Positions 42,492 to 52,112 of a stretch of 64,000 bases of DNA are shown piece after piece. How positions within the stretch are numbered: position 1 is the stretch's first letter; each line of letters opens with the position of its first letter. The notes under the pieces are model-generated. The model had not been told where the DNA came from. It worked only from the letters and a program-made list of their open reading frames with translations, and made no database searches. This DNA comes from Bacteroidales bacterium (GTDB lineage: Bacteria; Bacteroidota; Bacteroidia; Bacteroidales; GCA-2711565), in assembly GCA_028280405.1 (NCBI GenBank), contig JANQLW010000012.1, positions 52,892 through 116,891 of the forward strand, given 5' to 3'. The position numbers and the translations under genes are program-made.

Positions 42492-42585
42492 TAAAAATAG
42501 TTGTTGGTTTATAATTAAAATTCGGCTGCAAGATACTACGAATTATTATCGGATGTTACATTTATGTTAAGAAATCATTAACAAA

Positions 42586-43044
42586 TTATTTAGAAAATGT
42601 TAAGGGGTTGGTTTGAATTTCTACAAAATTCCCTTCAGGGTCTTTGCAGTAAACAAATGATAACTGACCTACATTTTTTATATCCAACTTTGTAACTTCT
42701 CCAATTTGCTGGCCGCCATTTTGGGTAAGCTTATTTAAGTAATGATCCATATCATTAACTAAAAAAGCGATATGAGCAAATCCATTTGAATTTATCTGTT
42801 TTGACGATTTTTCAGGTTTATTATATTCGAATATTTCAAGTGTTGGTTCTTCTTCATTATATCCGGGTAGTAACAAATGAATTCCTTTTAAGCTTGCGTT
42901 TTTAATTCCGGTGGCTAACTCAATTTTTTCTCCGGATAAATCTCTTTCCGGAAGTAAGGGCTTGCAATTGAATACATTGATATAAAATTCTGCTAATTTT
43001 CTCCAATCTTTTGCAACGATATTGGTATGAATATATTTAACCAT
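42586..43044 (-). CDS. VOC (glyoxalase/bleomycin-resistance) family protein
   Basis: The product (152 aa) has the two beta-alpha-beta-beta-beta modules of the VOC fold: VKYIHTNIVAKDWRKLAEFYINVFNC near the start and FAHIAFLVNDMDHYLNKL followed by FVYCKDPEGNFVEIQTNP near the end. Candidate metal ligands are His6, His in GFAHIAF and Glu in NFVEIQ. The reaction is unknown; lyase or dioxygenase relatives exist. It follows the beta-helix lipoprotein gene by one base, so the two are co-transcribed. Confidence 0.88.
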   Translation of the reverse strand: MVKYIHTNIVAKDWRKLAEFYINVFNCKPLLPERDLSGEKIELATGIKNASLKGIHLLLPGYNEEEPTLEIFEYNKPEKSSKQINSNGFAHIAFLVNDMDHYLNKLTQNGGQQIGEVTKLDIKNVGQLSFVYCKDPEGNFVEIQTNPLTFSK

Positions 43045-43045
43045 A

Positions 43046-44503
43046 TTATTTTTGATTTAAAGGAATAAATTCCAATGCTCCAATATCGGGAAGAGGCAGG
43101 CGTTTATTTCCTAATAAATCTTTAGGAAAAAGGATGGATTTATCAGGATTGCCATTATTTATAAGAGCAGAGCCTTCTAAAGGACTGAAATTATTTTCTT
43201 CTATATTGACAAAAAGATCAGTTGGATTCATTATGCAATTAATGAATGATACTTCATTGGTCTGAGTTTGTGTTTTTAAAGTACAATTTAAAAAGCTAAT
43301 GTTGTTGCTGACACTATGATTATAGTCATAAGATAGCTCTTCAGTTTCGTCTCCATCCAAAATACAATTCGCAAAATTAATAGCGAGAGAGTGTATCGTT
43401 GTTCCTCCATCATTGTCTGAATAGCTTGAACTTAAAAAAAATGATTCATCCAACCGAAATGATCGATTCCAATAATTTACGAAACTACAATGCGTAAAGT
43501 TGTGAATGCCGCCACCCTGAATTTTTAAAAGTCTTTCACCACTATTAACAATAAGTAGGTTAGAGGCTTCTGTATTGTAATTATTAATTTCCAATGCCGA
43601 TTTTGTCATATTTCTAATGATGGTATTATTTATGGATAGTGTACCATTGTAATATAACTTTCCGTTTGCCCTTATTCCATATTCTGCATTTTCAATTTTA
43701 GCATAATTAATATTTATAGGATTAAGCGATTCTTCTATTAGAATCCCTTTCCAATATCCTGACATATTCCGGTATTGCTCATCAAATCGATCTCCTCTGA
43801 AGATTACTTCTTTCCCTAATTCGCCATTAATATTTAATTGAGCTGTTGGAGCCATGTGAATACCGGATTGGTTATGGAAATATATTTTACAGTCAGCAGG
43901 AATGTTCAGTACTGCGTTTGAATCAATATAGGCCATTCCGTATATTACATAGGGGCGATCAGCTATCCAGTCTATATTTTCGTTTTTTTGAACTATGGTT
44001 TTGTAAAGCAATCCATTTCTTTCAATATTACCGATTATATAATTGGCATTTTGTCCCCAGGCAATTATTTTGACTTCCTGCTTATTTCCATTTACATTAA
44101 AGTCTAAAATATCTTCAACAATAAATGGTGTATTTTCATCTGTTGGGTTTATCAATACTTTTATGAATATATGCAGGCTATCTCTTGGTGCAAGCTCTAC
44201 ATTTATGGCATTAGCTGTTGCAAGCCCATCTATATTAACTCTGTATTGTGAATGATTACCGCCTTTGAGATTTATATTTGAAATGTTTATGTGTTCATTT
44301 GCAGGATTATATACTTTTAATGTTTTTGTTATTGACCCAATAGTTGTAAGAACAGTATCAAACAGAATGGTATCATTGGAAAATTTTAGTTTGATATTGG
44401 GCTCTATTGAATACTTTTTTTCTTTATGGCATGAAAGTAGTATTAAAAAGGCCAATAAGAGGTAAATGGGTAAGTAATTATGGATTCTGTTTGTATTCAT
44501 CAT
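43046..44503 (-). CDS. Lipoprotein with right-handed beta-helix (pectate-lyase-like repeats)
   Basis: The product (485 aa) has a lipobox LLSC (Cys25) after a hydrophobic segment. An N-terminal beta-sandwich (DTVLTTIGSITKTLKVYNPANEHINISNINLKGG) is followed by a parallel beta-helix of short strand repeats (GNIERNGLLYKTIV, ADCKIYFHNQSGIHMAPTAQLNINGELGKEVIFRGD, NINYAKIENAEYGIRANGKLYYNGTLSINNTIIRNM) and a closing PLPDIGALEF motif, common in Bacteroidota beta-helix proteins. Substrate binding or polysaccharide interaction at the cell surface is plausible, but no catalytic residues were recognised. It has a TATATTTG -7 element upstream. Confidence 0.85.
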   Translation of the reverse strand: MMNTNRIHNYLPIYLLLAFLILLSCHKEKKYSIEPNIKLKFSNDTILFDTVLTTIGSITKTLKVYNPANEHINISNINLKGGNHSQYRVNIDGLATANAINVELAPRDSLHIFIKVLINPTDENTPFIVEDILDFNVNGNKQEVKIIAWGQNANYIIGNIERNGLLYKTIVQKNENIDWIADRPYVIYGMAYIDSNAVLNIPADCKIYFHNQSGIHMAPTAQLNINGELGKEVIFRGDRFDEQYRNMSGYWKGILIEESLNPININYAKIENAEYGIRANGKLYYNGTLSINNTIIRNMTKSALEINNYNTEASNLLIVNSGERLLKIQGGGIHNFTHCSFVNYWNRSFRLDESFFLSSSYSDNDGGTTIHSLAINFANCILDGDETEELSYDYNHSVSNNISFLNCTLKTQTQTNEVSFINCIMNPTDLFVNIEENNFSPLEGSALINNGNPDKSILFPKDLLGNKRLPLPDIGALEFIPLNQK

Positions 44504-44508
44504 TAATT

Positions 44509-44516
44509 CAAATATA
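44509..44516 (-). promoter_or_regulatory. Putative -7 element of the beta-helix/VOC operon
   Basis: The minus strand reads TATATTTG (TAnnTTTG) immediately upstream of the ATG at 44503, with tandem Met codons following. If used, the mRNA would have a very short leader or start at the second Met. No matching -33 element was found. Confidence 0.3.
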
Positions 44517-44584
44517 GCGAATCTTCTAAAGTATACGCATTGAATTCATTAATATTGTATTTTTATTATATTGAAATTTATAAA

Positions 44585-45121
44585 ATGAAAGCATTAAATC
44601 ATAATTGGAAAGTACTTTTTGTCTTTGTAGCCATTCTTTTTATATTTCCGGATAGCGGAAAATCACAGTATTATACTTCTTATAATGCACCTGAAAACCG
44701 GGTATTTTTCGGAGGCCACTTGGGATTTCAATTCGGTTCAGAATCTGTATTTGACATATCCCCATTGATTGGTTTTAAGGTAATGCCTAATGTATCAATA
44801 GGCATGGGGTTGAGTTATCAGTGGTACAGCCGGGATAACGGAGGGATTGATTATTCAACCAGCATTTATGGAGGAAGGTTGTTTACAACTTTAGACTTGA
44901 TAGAGAACATCTATGTTCAATTTGAATATGAATATCTGAATTATGAAGGGAGTAATAATAACCGGATACAGGTCTGGAATTATTTGTTGGGTGGAGGCTA
45001 TAGACAATGGATAGCTCCGAATGTTTATATGAATTTCATGCTTCTTTTTAATTTGAATGAAGGGAACAAATCTCCATATGAAAATCCATTTTATAGAGTA
45101 GGGATAGAAGTTGGGATTTAA
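44585..45121 (+). CDS. Small outer-membrane beta-barrel protein
   Basis: The product is 178 aa from the ATG at 44585; the upstream Met at 44540 adds an unlikely AT-rich leader. A signal peptide (residues about 1-27, WKVLFVFVAILFIFPDSGKSQ) precedes alternating amphipathic strands (RVFFGGHLGFQFGSESVFDISPLIGFKVMPNVSIGMGLSYQWYS) typical of small eight-stranded barrels. The function is unknown. It is divergent from the beta-helix lipoprotein gene. Confidence 0.8.
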   Translation: MKALNHNWKVLFVFVAILFIFPDSGKSQYYTSYNAPENRVFFGGHLGFQFGSESVFDISPLIGFKVMPNVSIGMGLSYQWYSRDNGGIDYSTSIYGGRLFTTLDLIENIYVQFEYEYLNYEGSNNNRIQVWNYLLGGGYRQWIAPNVYMNFMLLFNLNEGNKSPYENPFYRVGIEVGI

Positions 45122-45144
45122 TTAAAAAATGAATAGTAAAATGT

Positions 45145-45184
45145 TTCTACACTAATCCAATCGTTTAATTGGATTAGTGTAGAA
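45145..45184. terminator. Perfect 17-bp inverted repeat between convergent genes, probable bidirectional terminator
   Basis: Arms ttctacactaatccaat (45145-45161) and its exact complement (45168-45184) enclose a 6-base loop, cgttta. It lies between the stop of the barrel gene (45121) and the stop of pepD (45190). There is no T-run, so termination would depend on the stem alone or on Rho. Confidence 0.7.
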
Positions 45185-45189
45185 TGTAC

Positions 45190-46644
45190 TTAATTAATTC
45201 CTTCCAGAACATGAATTAATAAATCCCAGTATTTTTGTGTACTTTCAATATGAAGTCTTTCATCGGGTGAATGTGCTCCTTTAATGGTAGGTCCAAATGA
45301 AATCATATCCATACCTTCATATTTATCACCAATCAATCCGCATTCAAGTCCGGCGTGTATAGCTAATACTTCCGGTTCCGTATTAAATAGCTTTTTATAC
45401 GATTCAACTGTTCTAGCTACAATTTTTGAATCAGGATTAGGTTGCCAGCCCGGATATGAACCTGAATGTTTAACTCTGGCTCCTGCCAAAGAAAATACAC
45501 TATTTACCATATTAGCTGCATTCCATTTTTGATTTTCTACAGAACTTCTTTGGCTGGTTGTAATTTTAAAGTATTCATTCATAGTTCTGATTGCAGCCAG
45601 ATTAGTGGAAGTTTCTACAAAATCCGGAATCTCTGCTGAAAATGCAATTACTCCATGCGGACAAGCATAGACAGCATTCAGGAATTTGTCTCTCGAATCT
45701 TTGGTTAATACTTTTTCAGGCAGATCTGTAGTATCTAATAAGAAAGTTACTTTTGAGTCAGTTAACTTGAAATGAGTTTTTATATGCTCTCTGAAAAGGT
45801 CTACAGATTCTTCGAAATCATCTTTATGTCGTTCCGGAATACAAATAATTGCATGTCCTTCTCTGGCAATAGCATTGCGTAAATTGCCGCCTTCAAAATA
45901 GGCTAAGCCTAAATCAAAACGTTTAGCAGATTCCCATAAGAACCGATTTAATATTTTATTTGCATTCCCTAATCTTTTATGAATTTCATCTCCTGAATGC
46001 CCTCCTAATAAACCTTTGACATCAATTTTATAAGCTTTAGAGTTTGATGGAGTAGGAGTCAGTTCAAATGGAAGTTCAATGCTGGTATCCATCCCTCCTG
46101 CACATCCTATAAATAACTGGCCTTCATCTTCTGAATCAAGGTTAAGAAGGATTCTGCTTTTTAAAAAGTCAGGCTTTAATTCAAAAGCTCCTGTCAAACC
46201 CTGTTCTTCATTTACGGTGAATAAGCATTCAATGGGGCCATGAGCAATATCATTGGCTTCTAAGACTGCTAATTGTGAGGCTACGCCAATGCCATCATCA
46301 GCTCCAAGAGTTGTTCCATTTGCTTTTACCCAATCACCATCAATATAAGCTTCAATAGGATCATTCTCAAAATCATGGACTTTATCATTGTTTTTCTCAC
46401 AAACCATATCAATATGGCTTTGCAATACAATGGAGGGAACATTTTCTTTTCCTTTGGTGGCAGGTTTTCTTATTAATACATTTCCTGCTTCATCTTTTAA
46501 TGTTTCAAGATTTTGGGATTTACCAAATTTTAGCAGATATTCTATAATTTTTTCTTCTTTATTGGAAGGTCTTGGGATATCAAGTATTTCTACAAAATAA
46601 TGCCAGATTCTATGTGGCTTAAGGCTTAATAATTCTTTATTCAT
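45190..46644 (-). CDS. pepD: Aminoacyl-histidine dipeptidase (M20C family)
   Basis: The product (484 aa) has the M20 metal site: His in LQSHIDMVCEK, Asp in TLGADDGIGVA, Glu-Glu in VNEEQGLTG, and Asp in NLDSEDEGQLFIGCAGG. Further motifs are LLGGHSGDEIHKRLGNANKIL, HAGLECGLI and the late GPTIKGAHSPDERLHIES. These match PepD (Xaa-His dipeptidase), a cytoplasmic di-zinc peptidase. It ends at a 17-bp inverted repeat. All metal ligands are present, so it should be active. Confidence 0.95.
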   Translation of the reverse strand: MNKELLSLKPHRIWHYFVEILDIPRPSNKEEKIIEYLLKFGKSQNLETLKDEAGNVLIRKPATKGKENVPSIVLQSHIDMVCEKNNDKVHDFENDPIEAYIDGDWVKANGTTLGADDGIGVASQLAVLEANDIAHGPIECLFTVNEEQGLTGAFELKPDFLKSRILLNLDSEDEGQLFIGCAGGMDTSIELPFELTPTPSNSKAYKIDVKGLLGGHSGDEIHKRLGNANKILNRFLWESAKRFDLGLAYFEGGNLRNAIAREGHAIICIPERHKDDFEESVDLFREHIKTHFKLTDSKVTFLLDTTDLPEKVLTKDSRDKFLNAVYACPHGVIAFSAEIPDFVETSTNLAAIRTMNEYFKITTSQRSSVENQKWNAANMVNSVFSLAGARVKHSGSYPGWQPNPDSKIVARTVESYKKLFNTEPEVLAIHAGLECGLIGDKYEGMDMISFGPTIKGAHSPDERLHIESTQKYWDLLIHVLEGIN

Positions 46645-46717
46645 GAGTATATTCTTTTAACAGGAACAGCAAATTTAACAAAATCCTAATGTGAGTGCTT
46701 GCTAAAATAGAATATTT

Positions 46718-49171
46718 TTATATATACTTTTCCAGTTTTTTATAAAGCTTATTAGCTCTGATCGGCTTTGATATATAATCACTACAGCCAGCCATGAGGA
46801 TTTTTTCCCGATCGCCGGCCAAAGCAAAAGCTGTTTCTGCAATGATAGGTATTTCCGGATATTGCTCTTTTATTCTTTTAGTGGCTTCATATCCATTTAG
46901 AACTGGCATTTGCATATCCATTAAAATCAGGTCGATTTTTATGTCTTTATTACAAGTCTCAATAGCTTCTTTTCCATTTTCAACCCAAATAATATTTGCT
47001 TTGGTCTTCAATAAATATGATTCTAATAATTGATAGTTGGATTCTACATCTTCAGCAATAAGTATCGTTTTACCAGATAAATCTATAATGTCAACATCTT
47101 TTTTAGGAAGATAATCTGTCTGTCTTTTTATTTCCAATTTCGATTTTTCCAGAGGAATATAGAAATAGAAAGAAGAGCCCTTACCTTCCTCAGATTCAAC
47201 TTTTATATCCCCATCTAATAAATTAGCAATGTTTTTAGATATTGCCAGCCCAAGCCCGGTTCCTCCATATTCTTTTGTATACGAATCATCACCTTGTCTG
47301 AACCTTTCAAAGATAATTTCTAATTTATCAGTAGGAATACCTATACCGGTATCTTTTACGAAAAACTCAATGATTGGAGTTCCTCCCAATTTTTTTAATT
47401 CATAGCCAAAATCTATAATTCCTTCATGCGTATACTTTACAGCATTGTTTAATAAATTGGTAAGTACCTGATTAATTCTGTTAATATCTGAAACAATAAT
47501 AAGGTCATCAGTATTATCAGGAATATTTTTATTGATCGAAACATATGATTTGATCTCTTCTTTCTTTTTCTCTTTATGTATGTGATATAAATCATCAATA
47601 AGTTTGTTCAGAGAAAAATCACTTTTATATATTTTTAATTGTTCTGCTTCAATTTTTGCAATATCAATAATATCGTTAATAAGGTTTAATAAAGAATTGC
47701 TGTTCCCCTGTATAAGCTTTACAAACTCTTCGCTTTCTTTACCTGTAATGTCAGGCATTGTTAATAACTCAGAAAAACCAAGAATGGCATTCATAGGAGT
47801 TCTGATTTCATGCGACATATTTGCCAGGAATGCGGTTTTCAGTCTGTCTGATTCTTCTGCTTTTTCCAGTGCTTTTTTGAGTTCAAATTCAGCCTCTTTT
47901 CGTTTGGTTATATCTCTGATAAAACCAGTAGCATGCCAACGGCCCCCTCTTTTAAATTTCGAAACTGCTAATTCAACCGGAAAAACAGAACCATCTTTTC
48001 TTTTCCCAATTAATTCATGAGTTTTTCCAAAAATACTACCTTCTCCTGTTTGCTTAAAATCGAGAAGCCCATTATAGATAAGTTCATGGTATTGAGACGG
48101 AGTAATTACATCATGCAGGTATTTTCCAACGGCTTCGCTTTTCTTGTATTGAAAGATGTTAGTAGCTGCTTCATTCCAGAATATGATTTGTCCTTCATCA
48201 TTAATGATGATAATCGCATCACTGGCAGTTTGAGCCAGGCTTCTGAACTGTTCTTCACTTTCAGTAATGGAAATTGCAGCTTTTTTTCTGGCAATAAGTG
48301 TTCCAATATTTCTTGCAACAAATTCCAATAGTTCTACATCTTTATCTGAAATAGCATTCTCATCTTCAAAATTTTGAATAGAGACTACCCCAATTGTTGT
48401 GTTGGTAGTAGAATCAATTAAAGGTGCTCCGGCCCAAACTTTTGCCGGAAGCCCGAATCGTTTGATGGTATATTCCTTTTTTAGCTCGCTTTCAATTTTT
48501 TCATTGACCCTGATAGCTACATTGCTTTTCCTTACGAAATCTGTTAAAGAATGAGTCAAGTCATATTCATCTTCAGGGTTGTAATTGGAAGATTTATCTT
48601 TTATAAAAACAAAATTATAAACTTCCTTTTCAGGATTGTAAATCGCAATATAAAAGTTTCTGTTATCTATAATTCTACCAAGTTCTTTATGAATAATTTT
48701 TGAAAGAACTTCTAAACTTTCTGAAGTTTCTGATAATTCAGAAATTTTCATTAGAACTTCTTTAGTATCTTCAGCTCTTTTTCTTTCCCTGGCTGATTCA
48801 GATTGCTTTATAGCTCCTTTGATTGCATGAATTAGCCGTGGTAAATGCTCTTTAGTAACGTAATCGGTTGCTCCGGCTTTAATGCAATCAACGGCAATTT
48901 CTTCATTTATTGATCCGGTTACTATGATAAACGGAATTTCCGGTGCAACTTTTAAAGTATGCATTAATGCAGACATCCCATCATATTGAGGAAGGCTATA
49001 GTCAGATAGGATGATATCGGGCTGAAAATCCTTTATTTCTTTTAAGAAGTTTTTTTCATCGGAGACTAACTTAGATGTGTAATTAATGTCGGAATTATCC
49101 AGCTCTTGTTTAATTAATTCATAATCATAAATCACATCTTCAAGCAATAGAATTCTCAGAGCTTTGTCCAT
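46718..49171 (-). CDS. Hybrid sensor kinase with N-terminal receiver: REC-GAF-PAS-HisKA-HATPase-REC
   Basis: The product (817 aa) opens with a receiver domain (LRILLLEDVIYDYELIKQEL, phospho-Asp in IILSDYSLP). A GAF domain follows (about 140-300, VLSKIIHKELGRIIDNRNFYIAIY), a PAS domain (about 308-430, FRSLAQTASDAIIIINDEGQIIFWNEAATNIF), HisKA with His in MSHEIRTPMNA, HATPase (NLLNNAVKY, DTGIGIP, GGTGLGL) and a C-terminal receiver (ILIAEDVESNYQLLES, MDMQMPVLNGYEA). There are no membrane helices, so it is cytosolic and may act as the receiver of another kinase. It lies 34 bases downstream of the next hybrid kinase, with a similar C-terminal half. Confidence 0.93.
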   Translation of the reverse strand: MDKALRILLLEDVIYDYELIKQELDNSDINYTSKLVSDEKNFLKEIKDFQPDIILSDYSLPQYDGMSALMHTLKVAPEIPFIIVTGSINEEIAVDCIKAGATDYVTKEHLPRLIHAIKGAIKQSESARERKRAEDTKEVLMKISELSETSESLEVLSKIIHKELGRIIDNRNFYIAIYNPEKEVYNFVFIKDKSSNYNPEDEYDLTHSLTDFVRKSNVAIRVNEKIESELKKEYTIKRFGLPAKVWAGAPLIDSTTNTTIGVVSIQNFEDENAISDKDVELLEFVARNIGTLIARKKAAISITESEEQFRSLAQTASDAIIIINDEGQIIFWNEAATNIFQYKKSEAVGKYLHDVITPSQYHELIYNGLLDFKQTGEGSIFGKTHELIGKRKDGSVFPVELAVSKFKRGGRWHATGFIRDITKRKEAEFELKKALEKAEESDRLKTAFLANMSHEIRTPMNAILGFSELLTMPDITGKESEEFVKLIQGNSNSLLNLINDIIDIAKIEAEQLKIYKSDFSLNKLIDDLYHIHKEKKKEEIKSYVSINKNIPDNTDDLIIVSDINRINQVLTNLLNNAVKYTHEGIIDFGYELKKLGGTPIIEFFVKDTGIGIPTDKLEIIFERFRQGDDSYTKEYGGTGLGLAISKNIANLLDGDIKVESEEGKGSSFYFYIPLEKSKLEIKRQTDYLPKKDVDIIDLSGKTILIAEDVESNYQLLESYLLKTKANIIWVENGKEAIETCNKDIKIDLILMDMQMPVLNGYEATKRIKEQYPEIPIIAETAFALAGDREKILMAGCSDYISKPIRANKLYKKLEKYI

Positions 49172-49205
49172 AGTGCTTCCTCCTTAATGAATCATAATTA
49201 TCCTT

Positions 49206-51989
49206 TTATATGAATTTGTTGATTTTGAAAATTAGTTCATCTGATTTTATTGGTTTGGATATGTAATCATTACATCCTGAAGCAATAATCTTTTCTTTAT
49301 CTCCTGCTAAAGCAAAGGCTGTAACAGCTAAAATAGGAAGATCTTTATTCATTTCCTTAATGATTTTTGTAGCTTCAAAACCATTCATTATAGGCATTTG
49401 CATGTCCATTAAAATTAAATCTATATTTTTATTTTGCTGAAATTCTTTAACGGCTTTTTCTCCATTATTTGACCAGATAATATTAATTTTGGTTCTTTTG
49501 AGTAAAGTTTCCAATAAATAAAAGTTTGACTCAACATCTTCTGCAATTAATACTGTTTTATCTGACCAGTTAATTTCATTATAATTGATTTTAGGTCTTT
49601 TCCCTTTTCGAAGTTTGTTGCTTTTGTCTATGATTGGAATCGTAAAATAGAAAACAGAACCTTTGTTTTCCATAGAAACAACATTGATATCACCGCCAAG
49701 TAACTGAGCAATGTTTTTCGAAATTGCGAGTCCCAGCCCTGTTCCTCCAAATATTCTGGTATGAGAGTCATCAGCTTGTCTGAATCTGTCGAAAACGACA
49801 TTCAGTTTGTTTTGGGGAATTCCGATCCCTGTATCTCTGACATAAAATTGCAACTTCTTTGTTTTTTCTCCAATATTTATGTTTTTCAATACTTTATATC
49901 CGAAATGAATTTCCCCTTCCTGGGTGTATTTTATAGCATTTTCAATTAAATTAGATAAAACCTGTTTTAAGCGATGAGGATCAGTACTTATTACAGAAAT
50001 ATTATCGGTTTCATTTTTATCCCAAATTAGTTTAATACTATCTTCATTTTGCTTTGTATTTATTTCCTGATAAATAGTATTAATTTCACTCAGCAATTCA
50101 TTGATATCAAAATCTTTATTCGTTACATTAAGCTGTCCTGCTTCAATTTTGGCAATATCGATGATGTCATCTATCAGGTTCAACAATGTATTACTATTAC
50201 TGTTAATTAATTGAATGAATTCGTTTCTTTCTTCGAATGTGAGTGAATCGTCAGATAATAAACTGGAAAACCCCATTATTGCATTCATTGGAGTTCTGAT
50301 CTCATGCGACATATTTGCCAGGAATGAAGTTTTCAAATTATCGGATTCTATGGCCTTTTCTTTAGTCAAAATTAATTCATTTTGAATTCTTTTTTGTTCT
50401 GTAATATCATCTTTAATTCCAACAAAGTGAGTAATGATTCCATTACTGTCTTTAATAGGTGCTATTTTGACTGATTCCCAATATAATTCTCCACTCTTTT
50501 TACGGTTTAGTATTTCACCAACCCACTCTTTTCCTGAGGTTATCGTAGTCCATAAATCTTTGTAAACTTCGTTTGGAGTGTGGTTTGATTTCAATATATT
50601 GGTGCTTTTACCTATAGCTTCTTCAGCAGTATATTCTGTTAAATCAATGAAATATGGGTTAACATATTCAATGATTCCTTTTAAATCCGTAATTACTATA
50701 GAAGTTGGGCTTTGCTCCACTGCCTGACTTAATTTTCGTAATCTTTCTTCTGCGGCTTTCTGTTGTGTAACATCTTTAAGAACTCCCTGAATAGCTGGTT
50801 CGCCGTCTAAGAGTATTATACTACCTAAGGTTTCGATTTCAATAATTTCCCCATTTTTCTTTTTAGCCAAAAAGTTATAATGAGTAATTTTTTGTTTTTC
50901 GTCTATTCTTTTTTTAATGTTATATAAAACAGTTTCCAGAGAGCTTTCATGGACTAACTCTATAATATTAAGGCCATTTATTTCTTCTGCACTATTATAT
51001 CCAAAAATATTTGCCATTTTTTTGTTGCAGAAATGAATTTTGCTGTCTTTAAGAATATAAAGGCCTTGTAGACTGTTTTCAATAAGCTTTCTGTACTTTT
51101 CTTCACTTTCTTTCAAGCTTCTCTCAATCTCTTTCTGTTTTGAGATGTCAATGATCATTCCTTCTAATATTTCTATTTTACCATCTTTATTAAAAATGGC
51201 TACCCCCTGTTCCCAAACCCATTTTATTTTTTTTGATTTGGTAATAATTCTATACTGAAGAGTGTATGATTTTTGATTAATATTTGTTTTCTGAATGGTT
51301 TTGGTTATATGTTCCTGATCATCAGCATGAATAATGCTTTTGAAAGTTAAATTTTTATTGTCAATAAAATCGGAAGGAAGGTATTCTGTTAAGTCAAAAC
51401 AACCTTTACTGATAAATTTCATGGTACAGTTTGGGTCGTTTAAACAAATATATGCCATACCAGGAAGGTTTGAAAGCAAGGTGGAGAATTTACTTTCATT
51501 TTCTTTAAGAGCTAGTTCTGCTTTTTTTCTTTCATCTATATTTCTGGATATTCCTAAAATTCCAATTGTTTTTCCTTCTTTATTATAAATTCCTTTTAAA
51601 ATAGATTCCACCCAAACTAAAGATCCGTCTTTACATGTATGTTGGATCTCTAATGTGTTAGTGTATTCTTTAACTCCCAGTTTTTGCTGCTCTTCACTTT
51701 TCTTTATTGCAATTTGAAGCTTCTCAAATGATTCCTTGGTCATCGAATCCTCAACTTTTTCTTTTAAACCTTCTTCAGGAGTGAACCCTCTTAATTGTTT
51801 TATTGAAGGACTGATATAAACATGATTTCCATCTTTATCCAAGATCCAAATATAATCTAAGGAATTCTCAGCTATAAAGCGGTATTTTTCGTGACTGTCC
51901 TCAATGATTTTAAGTAAATCTTTATCAGGTTTTGCCATTTTATCGCTCATAAGAAAGGGTCGTTTGTTTCTTAATAATTTATTTATCAA
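49206..51989 (-). CDS. Hybrid sensor kinase with multiple PAS domains, HisKA-HATPase and a receiver
   Basis: The product is up to 927 aa; Met codons at 51950 and 51938 are better starts for a soluble N-terminus. Four PAS domains precede the kinase: around 27-160 (YRFIAENSLDYIWILDKDGNHVYISPS), 165-295, 300-420 (YRKLIENSLQGLYILKDSKIHFCNKKMANIFGY) and 425-545 (AVEQSPTSIVITDLKGIIEYVNPYFIDLT). The kinase core has MSHEIRTPMNA, NLIENAIKY, DTGIGIP and GGTGLGL, and the receiver IAEDVESNFYLLETLL with MDMQMPIMNGFEA. No membrane helix is seen. It is translated before the 46718-49171 kinase, and the two may form a signalling pair by heterodimerisation or phosphotransfer. Confidence 0.92.
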   Translation of the reverse strand: MINKLLRNKRPFLMSDKMAKPDKDLLKIIEDSHEKYRFIAENSLDYIWILDKDGNHVYISPSIKQLRGFTPEEGLKEKVEDSMTKESFEKLQIAIKKSEEQQKLGVKEYTNTLEIQHTCKDGSLVWVESILKGIYNKEGKTIGILGISRNIDERKKAELALKENESKFSTLLSNLPGMAYICLNDPNCTMKFISKGCFDLTEYLPSDFIDNKNLTFKSIIHADDQEHITKTIQKTNINQKSYTLQYRIITKSKKIKWVWEQGVAIFNKDGKIEILEGMIIDISKQKEIERSLKESEEKYRKLIENSLQGLYILKDSKIHFCNKKMANIFGYNSAEEINGLNIIELVHESSLETVLYNIKKRIDEKQKITHYNFLAKKKNGEIIEIETLGSIILLDGEPAIQGVLKDVTQQKAAEERLRKLSQAVEQSPTSIVITDLKGIIEYVNPYFIDLTEYTAEEAIGKSTNILKSNHTPNEVYKDLWTTITSGKEWVGEILNRKKSGELYWESVKIAPIKDSNGIITHFVGIKDDITEQKRIQNELILTKEKAIESDNLKTSFLANMSHEIRTPMNAIMGFSSLLSDDSLTFEERNEFIQLINSNSNTLLNLIDDIIDIAKIEAGQLNVTNKDFDINELLSEINTIYQEINTKQNEDSIKLIWDKNETDNISVISTDPHRLKQVLSNLIENAIKYTQEGEIHFGYKVLKNINIGEKTKKLQFYVRDTGIGIPQNKLNVVFDRFRQADDSHTRIFGGTGLGLAISKNIAQLLGGDINVVSMENKGSVFYFTIPIIDKSNKLRKGKRPKINYNEINWSDKTVLIAEDVESNFYLLETLLKRTKINIIWSNNGEKAVKEFQQNKNIDLILMDMQMPIMNGFEATKIIKEMNKDLPILAVTAFALAGDKEKIIASGCNDYISKPIKSDELIFKINKFI

Positions 51990-52021
51990 AATTGAACTGA
52001 AGAGTTAATTTTTATTCTCAA

Positions 52022-52048
52022 AAAAGATACAAAAATATTTTTTGTATT
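52022..52048 (-). terminator. Putative terminator of the rpe-PPDK-regulator pair
   Basis: Perfect 9-bp arms, atacaaaaa and tttttgtat (52028-52036 and 52040-52048), form a tight hairpin; on the minus strand a TCTTTTTTG run follows. The stem is all A/T apart from one G-C pair, so efficiency is uncertain. Confidence 0.55.
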
Positions 52049-52112
52049 TATTTAGGTATATTACTTAGCCCATTATTCAGATTTTAGGGCGGGAAATTAA
52101 TAGCATTTACCT

